Shown piece by piece: positions 20,700 to 30,400 of a DNA stretch of 64,000 bases. Source of the DNA: Branchiostoma floridae (lineage: Eukaryota > Chordata > Leptocardii > Amphioxiformes > Branchiostomatidae); NCBI RefSeq assembly GCF_000003815.2, contig NC_049995.1, positions 17,184,376 through 17,248,375 on the forward strand, in the 5' to 3' direction. The stretch's first letter is position 1. Every line of letters begins with the position of its first letter. The notes under the pieces were generated by a model that was not told the DNA's origin, did not search any database, and saw nothing but the letters and a program-made list of their open reading frames with translations. A program made the translations under genes and the position numbers.

Positions 20700-22059
20700 A
20701 GACCTGGGGGCATTTCTTCCATTGCTGCAGAGAAATTCATTATTCGTCTCGCAGTGCACCCAATCGGCACCCATTCGAGTACCTCCTCAAGCAAGGGCCC
20801 TTTTTTACGTCCCTTCCGAAAGAGAAATGCAACTCCAACCAAAAACCATGCCAATATTCTAGTAACTAAACAAAACTGTTCTTTTCGGAACTTTTTCTGC
20901 CATCTTCACTTTCTGGGGACAATCACGACTTGCCAACCTCATGAAAATATTCACGAAGTGCCAGAATTGCATGTAATGCCAAGACAATGTACGCCTTCAG
21001 CTGTTGATTAGTGACAAGTTGAATATTTCTAAGAATTATCAGTAAAATTACTAGTATGTAGTATTTGAAAATGACACTACACTACAAAGGATGTTCAAGA
21101 ATATAGTAAATCGTATACAGTAATATTTATGTTCACAAAGAGCATTTTCATTAAGTTAATCGTGGCACAGAGAGAAAACAGACAATCGACACATTCCCAT
21201 TGGTTGCTTGATCACGTGATTCCTTTCCACAATGGTTATCTTCAATTGACCAATGAGATGCATGTATATTCGAAATTGGCCAATGGAATCCACGGGTGCA
21301 TTCGCGGTCGACCAATGAAGATGCATGTATATTCAAACTTAACCAATGGGATTGATGGTTAGATTTAAGATAGACCAATGGAATCGCTTTTTGCATTCCA
21401 GGTAAATTATGATATTATGTAATGACTTGTTTGATGAAGGATTAGGACTACTTCAAGACGTTAGAGTAGTCTATGACGTAGTGTTGCTATGCAACGATGC
21501 TCTGAAACGCATCATCACTTTTCAATTGCATTGTCTCTTGTAATATGCTACAAGCGCCTTCTAGCGTGCCTAATGTAAACGGCAAGGTAATGCTTGCCAA
21601 AGTTCTATTTATTACAGATTCCAGGTCTTGCAGGTACTCTAAGCAATTTTCCTGCAAATTTACCAAGGCGTTTAAACTGTACGCAAATTGGGAATGAAAA
21701 AAAAAGCAAAACTTTGTAATTATCAAAGTAGTCATTTGGCTGAAGTAAGTAGATATGTAATGTATAATTAACCCGTCTGCATAGTGCTTGATAAATCTTG
21801 ATATCACCGTGCATTAGAATGGCTTTTGCTTGTGCATACTGCGAACAAATGTAAGTATTATTACAAAAGCACGCCTGAAGATAGATAGAATTATGGAAGA
21901 TGGATAGAATTTCTGAAGTTGCTTAATTCTGCAAGTACATTCCTTTCTATCTATTTTTGTTCGTTAATTTCAGACATCACTTTATGGTATTTTTACGTAG
22001 CACTCTGATTTAGTGTTATAATTTAAGACATGTATCTTTAAGAAGAAAATAATGTTTAA
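20700..22059 (+). other. 3' flank of CEMIP-like gene; intergenic
   Basis: This holds the likely 3' UTR and spacer before the RBR cluster. No exon is supported. The only structure seen is the CCAAT-containing repeat at 21190-21380. An AATAAA at 22342-22347 lies inside sequence shared with the downstream duplication, so I do not assign it confidently as the CEMIP poly(A) signal. Confidence 0.5.
21190..21382. repeat. Short repeats with a cluster of CCAAT boxes
   Basis: Two clear copies of an AGATGCATGTATATTC unit, each next to a CCAAT. CCAAT occurs near 21249, 21280, 21312, 21341 and 21374, with an inverted ATTGG near 21200: six within 180 bp at roughly 30-bp spacing. No TATA box or start codon is tied to it. 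Confidence 0.65.
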
Positions 22060-22404
22060 AAGTAATGTTTCGGCGAATTCCCTATGCCAAATATGTACAT
22101 GTTCAAATCACCAAATGTTTGAATATTGTCAATGTTTCAAACAAAGTAGGAATGAGTAACAGTATAGATAATATCATATTTTTCACGTATCATGACGTGT
22201 ATTGCTTGTCCATAATTTTTAGATCACAAATTGATGCCAAGGTGATTCTTCGGAAACAACCGTTTCTAGGCTCATTCGTCAAATGGTAAAAAGATGATTG
22301 TACATATATTATATGGTATCTATACCAAATATGATGTTGTAAATAAATAGATACGTGGACACTTTATGTTGTTTTTCATTTTTGCTCTCTTGCCAGATTT
22401 GTAG

Positions 22405-22640
22405 AGACTGGGGGGGGGGGGGTAAGAACGGTTAGGGTATTTGGACCGGAATCCAAAGGTCCTTGGTTTGAATCCTGTCATGCTACCGATTGTGTGCCCT
22501 TGGGAAAGACACTTTTGAGAATTTTCCTCGCTCCACCCAAGTGTACAAATCGATACCAGACTTCAGTTGGGGAGGTAAAAGGCAACGGAATGAGAGGGAC
22601 AAACTTTACCATCACATAGCTTAGCTTATTGCCCACATAA
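22405..22640 (+). mobile_element. tRNA-derived SINE after a G-run, unit A
   Basis: Head with a B-box-like TGGTTTGAATCCTG, then ACCGATTGTGTGCCCTTGGG and TTTTCCTCGCTCCACCCAAG, preceded by a poly-G run. The same insertion occurs at 26155-26355 (unit B) and about 34655-35290 (unit C, split by a MITE), so it predates the duplications. Confidence 0.72.
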
Positions 22641-22842
22641 GGTCTGGTTTAAATAACTAATAAGGCCACATTGATGTGATTTATGAACCCCTTTGCGAAC
22701 ATTTCGCAGTTCGCGATTGACCATTCACAAATTGCATGATCTCGGAACCTAACAGAATGAACGACAAGGGTGCATTCGTGCACATTTGTACAAATTGTTG
22801 ACACACTATAAACAAGCCAGTTCAAGAATGTTCTCCAACGCG

Positions 22843-22848
22843 TTTATT
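22843..22848 (-). promoter_or_regulatory. Polyadenylation signal AATAAA, RBR copy A
   Basis: TTTATT on the plus strand is AATAAA on the minus strand, 280 bases after the copy A stop. The same hexamer sits at the same distance after copy B, within identical flanks. Confidence 0.6.
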
Positions 22849-23587
22849 GTTCTTTGTTGTTTTACAGTTCTTAAACTTATAAATCTATTGCACCATCCAG
22901 CAAAGTACAAGTTAGCAAAGACATATTAGGTAATGTTTAAAACATACACATGTCGGTGTATAGTCCAGAATATAGCTATAGATTCTTCTTCTTCTTGCTT
23001 TTTAGTATCGGTGCAAATGTGGGATTAGCTACACTCAGCTGTTTATCAAAATGCACGAAAAATATATAAATTTCTCGTGTACCTTAAGTAAGGGAATCTA
23101 TAATGCTGACCCTTTCTTCAGAATTCCTCATTTCAAGTACAATTCAACGATTCTGTTTCCTGCTAGGACGACTTCATCCTTGCGCACTACGTCGCCCGGT
23201 CTCACCTTTTCCATGTAATCTTTCACCGCCTTTTCCTCGAGTTCAAGCTCGAGGGCTTTTACAGCGTCATAGATGTGCTTCTGCCAGTTTAGACTTTCGG
23301 CAACGTCACGGTCAAAGTGGCGTCGTTTATGCACAGGTTTGACTTTGATGAGTTTTGTCAACCCATCAGCGCTGCTTCCATACATGTCTTGGCACCAGGA
23401 GACGACGTCTGATGAGGTGATGGTAGATTTTGCTGGAGTGTGCTGCACGCAGGGTGTACCCTTCCTATAAAACATGACAAAGAATATTTAGACCGTATAG
23501 AGCCAGCAGACGTGTAAAATTCTTTGCACAGTGCAACGCCAATCATTACGATCTCTTTTAGGACGCTCACTGTAGCAGCAACCGAAG

Positions 23588-23646
23588 AACTCTACTCTAC
23601 TCTACTCTACTCTACTCTACTCTACTCTACTCTACTCTACTCTACT
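23588..23646. repeat. (TCTAC)n microsatellite
   Basis: About eleven pentanucleotide copies in the last intron of RBR copy A. Copy B lacks it at the matching place. Confidence 0.95.
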
Positions 23647-24248
23647 CGAGCATCTCTTCTCATTATTAGTCAGAAACATTGAGCTTCAGCAAATTCGACT
23701 ATATAAACTGACTCAATAGGCGAAGCAGGGGCTACGAGGCTGTTCGGTAAGTACTGTACCAATGTCGAAGATCTTTACAAAAGTCGTTGTAATTTGTAAT
23801 CTTTGTTGTTAAAGATTAACACTTACTTATAATGGCTACCGACGTTACCCGTGAGCCTCTGCTCACAAGTGAAGCAATAGCTGGTTTTGCACACGACACA
23901 CCGGATGTGGTTGTCGGTGTTTCGCTTCCGGTTCATCCGATGGCATGCCGGGCAGGGTGCGCACTCGGCGTGGTCGAAAGCGGTCGGGTCGACTTTCAGG
24001 ATACCTCGGACGGCGTTTACAATCTGTAACATAGGAATAGTAACAGTACTTTAGTGCCATAGAACAAAAGTATTCTGATTTTAGTAACTCAACTTAATTC
24101 ACCGATTGCTCTAGTGTCTGTCACCTTCTTCTGTGGTTCTACATCACACTGCAACTATAGGTCGGTCCAGAGCTATATGGTGAGCAACATTCAGGGAGAT
24201 ATCGACTATTCTCCCTTCGCAGCCAAGGACTGAATTATTGTGAGCTTA

Positions 24249-24557
24249 AGGTGGGGTCACACCTGCGTATCTATTTAAGTCCGTATGAGGCGCGCATGGG
24301 AGTATTTACCTCCACCAGGCCTCACAGGTCGTTGGAAAAATGATAGAAATTGGACAAACGTAAACAGGTAACATGCCAGACGAGTTAGCTGGGTCGCTAA
24401 CCATACTTCTCAGTCAGCTAACTCATCTGGCATGTTATTTATCTATATTTGTCCAATTTGTACTGTTTTCCCCGCGACCTGTGGAGCCTGGTAGAGACTA
24501 AGAGCGTTATACGCACCTCAAACGGACTTGAATATATACGCATGTGTGACCCCACCT
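24249..24557. mobile_element. Harbinger-like MITE with 3-bp TTA target duplication
   Basis: 309 bp. Ends AGGTGGGGTCACACCTGCGTA and complement (TACGCATGTGTGACCCCACCT) are flanked by TTA at 24246-24248 and 24558-24560. Inside is a second pairing, AAATTGGACAAACGTAAAC with GGTAACATGCCAGACGAG against its complement, so most of the element can fold on itself. The 3-bp TWA duplication fits PIF/Harbinger. It lies in intron 6 of RBR copy A only. Confidence 0.8.
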
Positions 24558-24824
24558 TTACAACAGGCAGAGCTAAATCGCAAGGGCCTGGATCTATATA
24601 TGGAGCGAGCTACCATTCGATTCCACCCAGGCGGGTGACGTCAATACGTCTGCCGCATGCAAGGGTTTGGAGCGGCTGATTTTAGCGCTTAAACTCAATT
24701 GACCTTAATACGACTGTCGCAAGGGTCAGGAGCAAGCTGCTATTTGGCGCCACCTCAGGTGACCTCAATACGAGAGACATAATCCCGTAGTTGCATGCGT
24801 GTCGGCAAGGGATTCGTAAAAAGG

Positions 24825-24981
24825 TACTGTAAATGCAGAAATGTTCGCGGTGGATTAATTTTTTCATAACAGTAAGAGACTGCAGTGCATGGTGCTACCG
24901 CGAAATTAAAACCACCGCGAAAAGTCCATTTTCCCGCTACCGCGAAATTAAATCCCCGCGAACATAAATGCATTTACAGTA
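24825..24981. mobile_element. Palindromic MITE with ACTGTAAATGCA ends, second copy
   Basis: Same family as 3663-3834, with ends TACTGTAAATGCAGAAATG and complement ATTTACAGTA. It is inserted 11 bp from the exon 6 donor of RBR copy A (exon boundary at 24993), and is absent from the matching places in copies B and C. Confidence 0.83.
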
Positions 24982-25720
24982 TCCCGACATACCGGTGGTT
25001 CCTGGTTGGTTTGCCGCCTGTAGCAGCTACATGTGGTGGATGGAGCTCCACAGCCGTAGCAGAAGCCGTGTTTACACCGGACACAAAACATGCTGTTGCA
25101 CCTGCAAAGGCAAGGAAAAAGTAAGACACTTTATCATAGAAGTCCACCTGTGTCGGAAGTGTTCATAGTTTAATGCTAAACATTCGTCCAACTTTCTGTG
25201 TAAGAGGTATAAAGGAGGCTATATACATCAAGGCACTCCAGCCCTCACTGAACAAAGACGGCGGGCGTTATAAACATCCTTGCACTTAACTAGAAATGCG
25301 ATTATTAATAGCTTGGGGATACGTTTACTAGACATTTGAGCTCATGGCATTTTCAAAAGTTGCATGCATGTATTTCAAGAGACAGTGTTGTGTACTAGTC
25401 TTACCCGGTAGTCCTGTATATCGGCGCGTGACATTTCGGACAGGGTGTTGTTGTGTCCATGATGAGTTTGTTGGAGAGAGCGTCGTGCTCCTTTCTTCCT
25501 TTCACTCTCTCTTCCCATCCCTCCATCCCGTCAGATCCGGTCTCACCGGAAACAGTGATCCGGGCACTCGTTCTTTTGTTCTTCCAGACGCGGTGAGAGC
25601 ATTGTCCTAACTGAGGGCGGAAACATATCATACAAAATTACTTCCAACTTCCATTCCTGTTTAAAGTGTTCATTGATAATTCGGCTTTCGAGCCGCAAGT
25701 TGGCTGTGATACAAATAAAC

Positions 25721-25755
<35 letters not shown>

Positions 25756-26364
25756 AGGGGCACGATCCTTCGATAACTTAAGACATTTTTAAGAAGTTAA
25801 GAAAATAATTTTAATCGGTAATGTGTTGGCGAATTCCCTATGCCAAATATGTTCAAATCACCAAATGTTTCAATATTCTCAGTTTTTCACACAATAAGTA
25901 GGAATGAATAACAGTATAGATAATGTCATATTTGTAATGTATTTTGACGTTTATTGCTTGTCCATAATTTTTAGATCACAAAATGATGTCAAGGCGGTTC
26001 TTCGGAAACAACCGTTTCTAGACTTATTCGTCAAATGGTAAAAAGATGACTGTACATATATTATATGGTATATATGCCAAATATGATGTAAATAAATAGA
26101 TACGTGGACACTTTATGTTGTTTTTCATTTTTGCTCTCTTGCCAGTATTATAGAGACTGGGGGAGGGGGGGTAGGAACGGTTAGGGTATTTAGTCTGGAA
26201 TCCAAAAGTCTTGGGTTTGAATCCTGTCATGCTACTGATCGTGTACCCTTGGGAAATATACTTTCCTCACTCCACCCAGGTGTAAAACTGACTACCTGAC
26301 TTCGGTTGGGGAGGTACAAGATGGTGGGAGGAGACGGCTAACATTTACCATCACCTAGCTTAGC

Positions 26365-26959
26365 GTGGTCCACCTATGCCAAGCAGGAGAGTAGGTTAAA
26401 TGCCTTCCACATGAGGTGTATTCGTCGCATCCTGGGCATATCATGGAAGGACAAAGTCACCAATGCCGAAGTGCTGTCTCGTGCTGGCCTCCCAACCATG
26501 TTCACCCTCCTCAGACAACGCAGACTACGCTGGCTAGGCCACGTCCGTCTCATGGAGGATGACCGAATCCCCAAAGACCTTCTCTTCGGAGAACTGATCT
26601 CAGGAAAGAGAAACACCGGACAGCCACAGCTGCGATTCAAAGATGTTTGCAAGAGAGACTTAAGGGCTCTGGATATTGACTCAGAACGCTGGGAGGACCT
26701 TGCAGATGACAGATCCAGCTGGAGATGCACACTGTCCAGGCAGCTAAAATCAGGAGAAACCAGACTGATGCGCATGGCAGAAGAAAAGCGGAGCCTGCGA
26801 AAAGAACTCTGCAACAGACCTGAGTCAGCTTACAGATGTGCCCTGTGTGGCAGGGACTGTCATTCTCGTATAGGAATGTTTAGCCACAGTCGACGCTGTA
26901 GGGCTGATTACAATTAGGATTTTACCATGGCCAATATTGACCGAAGGAGGCCATATATA
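26365..26959 (+). mobile_element. 5'-truncated LINE fragment (C-terminal end of ORF2)
   Basis: A 595-bp insertion flanked by the 9-bp direct repeat TAGCTTAGC (26356-26364 and 26960-26968). The single-copy empty site is preserved in unit A at 22617-22625. It encodes the tail of a non-LTR retrotransposon ORF2 (about 26376-26917) with the typical RRILGISWKDKVTN and LRQRRLRWLGHVRLM, ending in a zinc-finger-like CALCGRDCHSRIGMFSHSRRC. It stops at 26915-26917, followed by a short 3' UTR and a TATATATA end. Reverse transcriptase and endonuclease are missing, so it cannot move on its own. Confidence 0.88.
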
Positions 26960-27185
26960 TAGCTTAGCTTATTGCCCATATGAGGTATGGTCTAAATAAC
27001 TAATAAGGCCACATTGATGTGATTTATGAACCCCTTTGCGAGCCGTTCGCAGTTCGCGATTGACCATTCACAAATTGCATGATCTCGGAACCTAACAGAA
27101 TGAACGACAAGGGTGCATTTGTGCACATTTGTACAACTTGTTGACACAATATAAACAAGCCAGTTCAAGAATGTTCTCCAACGCG

Positions 27186-27191
27186 TTTATT
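27186..27191 (-). promoter_or_regulatory. Polyadenylation signal AATAAA, RBR copy B
   Basis: Minus-strand AATAAA 280 bases after the stop codon, in sequence conserved with copy A. Confidence 0.6.
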
Positions 27192-27470
27192 GTTCTTTGT
27201 TGTTTTACAGTTCTTAAACTGATAAATCTATTGCACCATCCAGCAAAGTACAAGTTAGCAAAGACATATTAGGTAATGTTTAAAACATACACATGTCGGT
27301 GTATAGTCCAGAATATAGCTATAGATTCTTCTTCTTCTTGCTTTTTAGTATCGGTGCAAATGTGGGATTAGCTACACTCAGCTGTTTATCAAAATGCACG
27401 AAAAATATATAAATTTCTCGTGTACCTTAAGGAAGGGAATCTATAATGCTGACCCTTTCTTCAGAATTCC

Positions 27471-30400
27471 TCATTTCAAGTACAATTCAACGATTCTGTT
27501 TCCTGCTAGGACGACTTCATCCTTGCGCACTACGTCGCCCGGTCTCACCTTTTCCATGTAATCTTTCACCGCCTTTTCCTCGAGTTCAAGCTCGAGGGCT
27601 TTTACAGCGTCATAGATGTGCTTCTGCCAGTTTAAACTTTCGGCAACGTCACGGTCAAAGTGGCGTCGTTTATGCACAGGTTTGACTTTGATCAGTTTTG
27701 TCAACCTGTTCGCCCTGCTACCATACATATCCTGGCACCAGGAGACGACGTCTTCTGAGCTGATGGTGGATTCTGTAGGAGTGTGCTGAACACACCGCAT
27801 GCCCTTCCTACAAAACATGTCAAAGACGGGGGACGTTATAAACTTTCTGGCATGTGACCAATTACTGACGTCACCTTCCACAGATCACTTCTTGAAGAGA
27901 TCACGTGTCTGTATTAAACTCTCGTGAGTTTACGTTCTGAAGTGATTGGTGATCAGTGGTCTTTGAAATTTTGATCCTTGCATACCTTTGAGTTGAAAAA
28001 AAAGTTTAGCATTGTACTATGATTACTATCAACGCAGACTAGCTTCCAAAAAAATCAAAGAATCAAAGAACGTTAGACCGTAGAACCAGTAGTGAAGATC
28101 TAACATGTTCGTATATTCAATTATTCCTTTTTGTTACTCCGTTTGTCTCCACTTGTTTATATCTGACTTGTGTAGATGAAGAAGACCTTACGAAAGGCCT
28201 TGAACAACACACTGCATGCATTTCCTATGTCCACTAAGTTAGGCACCGAAATGTGCTCACTGTAACAGCATCTCTCCTCCCTATTAAAGTTAAGTCATGA
28301 GAAAAATCGAGCTTCGGAAATTTCGATTAACTTCAGACTCAATAGGCAAAACAGGTGCCAAGAGGGTGCTAAGTAAGTATTGTATCAGTGTGGGTTCAAG
28401 TAGTGCTAACTGACCATGCCAAACGCCCCTCTTGTTGTTTCAGTATTGTAGAAGATATTACAAAAGTTGTTTTACTTACTTATAATGGCTGCCGACGTTA
28501 CCCGTGAGCCTCTGCTTGCAGGTGAAGCAATAGCTGGTTTTGCACACGACACACCGGATGTGGTTGTCGGTGTTTCGCTTCCGGTTCATCCGATGGCATG
28601 CCGGGCAGGCTGCGCACTCGGCGTGGTCGAATGCGGTCGGGTCGACTTTCAGGATACCTCGGACGGCGTTTACAATCTGTAACATTGGGAAGTATTCTAT
28701 TTTGAGTAACTCAGTTCTTTATTCACTGATAGCTGATTATAGCTGTCTGTCACCTGCCAATTCCGTATATATACGGGAACGTATATAATGTCAGTATCCA
28801 TATGGGTTTAGAACTTTTCTCACTTAAATGCGGCATACCGCAACAAACTGCATCGCCATCGATTAGGGAGGTAAATCTGCAGAAGCAGCACAGAATAGGT
28901 TTACTTTTACTGATGGCAAAAAAATTCACAGCAGGAGAAAAGTTAAACTGTTCTACTTCACACTACAGCTAAGGTGTCACTGCAGAGCTCAGCTATAGTG
29001 ATCACCAAGCTATGGTGAGCAAAATCTAGGGAGACATTCACCCGTAGTTGCCTGTGTCCCAACATTCAATGGGATCAGAGAGAAGTTATTCCGGCTTAGG
29101 CCTATGTCACATTTCCAACCCGGGGCCCGGCCGGGCAGCTTTCGGGAACGAAAAGTATGACATATATGACACCAAACTACACAAGACGTAAAAGAGAATG
29201 GTCGCGGGCATTATTTGTGTATATTTGTACGTATACATGTCTATCGTTCAGAGAGGGGAGGACCAAGGGGCCATTCCCTGGCCTAAGTATTTAGGCAGGC
29301 AGGCATATATTTCTATTTTTCGTTCCCACAAACAACCCGGCCGGGCCCCGGTAGGAAATGTGACATAGTTTGGAAATGTGGCTTTAGCCTTACCGGCGGT
29401 TCTTGGTTGGTCTGCCGCCTGTAGCAGCTACATGTGGTGGATGGAGCTCCGCAGCCGTAGCAGAAGCCGTGTTTGCACCGGACACAAAACATGCTGTTAC
29501 ACCTGTACAGGGAAGGAATGTAAGAACATTATCATGGAAGCTCATCTGTGTTGGTAGTGTTCATAGTACAATGCTAATACCCCTGTCACATTATCCACGA
29601 TCTTCGGGCGTATCGATGGAAGATCGGCCATATTTAAGATCGACAGAGGGTTGCGCGTATTTTTCACCTGAAAACCGCCCCTGTCACATATAAGCCATAC
29701 TTCATACCTTGTACAATTGTTGTGCAATAAAGTTATTATTATAAGCCAAGCCCGGGCGAATGTAGAATCGCCGTCCGATCGATTTTGCCAGATTTGACAG
29801 GGGTATTAACATTCGTCCAACTTTTTTTGTAAGAAGGAGGCAATATACATCAGGGCACTCCAACCATTACTGAACACAGATGGTGGGGGATATAAACTTC
29901 CTGACACTTAACCAGAAATGAACTAATTGAAAGCTTGAAGATGCGGAATGTAAACTTTACTAGACTTTTGAGCTCATGGCGATTTTTCAAAAGCTGCATG
30001 CATGTATTTCAAGAGACAGTGTTGTGTACTAGTCTTACCCGGCAGTCCTGTATATCGGCACGTGACATTTCGGACAGGGTGTTGTTGTGTCCATGATGAG
30101 TTTGTTGGAGAGAGCGTCGTACTTCTTTCTTCCTCTCACTCTCTCTTCCCATCCGTCCATCCCGTCAGACCCGGTGTCACCGGAAACCGTGATCCGGGAA
30201 CTTGTTCTTTTGTTCTTCCAGACGCGGTGAGAGCATTGCCCTAACTGAGGGCGGAAACATATCATAAAAAAATGACTTCCAAATATGTTTCAAGTGTTTG
30301 TTCGATAACAGATTGATTGATTGCTTGATTGGTTTAGTTATTGTATGAGTGAGCTATTGTACATGTGTGAGTGAGTGATTGAGTGATTGAGTGAGTGAGT

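Larger units (their letters stand above)
23128..25610 (-). pseudogene. RBR E3 ligase copy A: 5'-truncated, exons 5-8 only
   Basis: Exons on the minus strand: 25405-25610 (end of IBR and start of RING2, TTPCPKCHAPIYRTTG), 24993-25101 (rest of RING2, CNSMFCVRCKHGFCYGCG), 23827-24023 (fourth zinc module, CPACHRMNRKRN, CVVCKTSYCFTC) and 23128-23464 (C-terminus ending AGNRIVELYLK). All frames, phases and splice sites are intact and nearly identical to copy B, but exons 1-4 (N-terminus, RING1, most of IBR) and the promoter are absent. As a stand-alone gene it would be dead. Its first exon starts in phase 0, exactly as the donor of copy B exon 4 requires, so it could act as an alternative 3' cassette for copy B, which lies directly upstream. 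Confidence 0.75.
22060..25640 (-). repeat. Segmental duplication unit A (RBR cluster)
   Basis: The most downstream of three tandem units. Its head (CGAATTCCCTATGCCAAATA through AAATAAATAGATACGTGGAC), the following G-run and SINE, and the RBR exons 5-8 match unit B nearly base for base. It stops after exon 5, about 150 bp before unit B's head begins, so the half carrying exons 1-4 and the promoter is missing. The empty site for the unit B LINE is seen at 22617-22625 (TAGCTTAGC). Confidence 0.85.
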
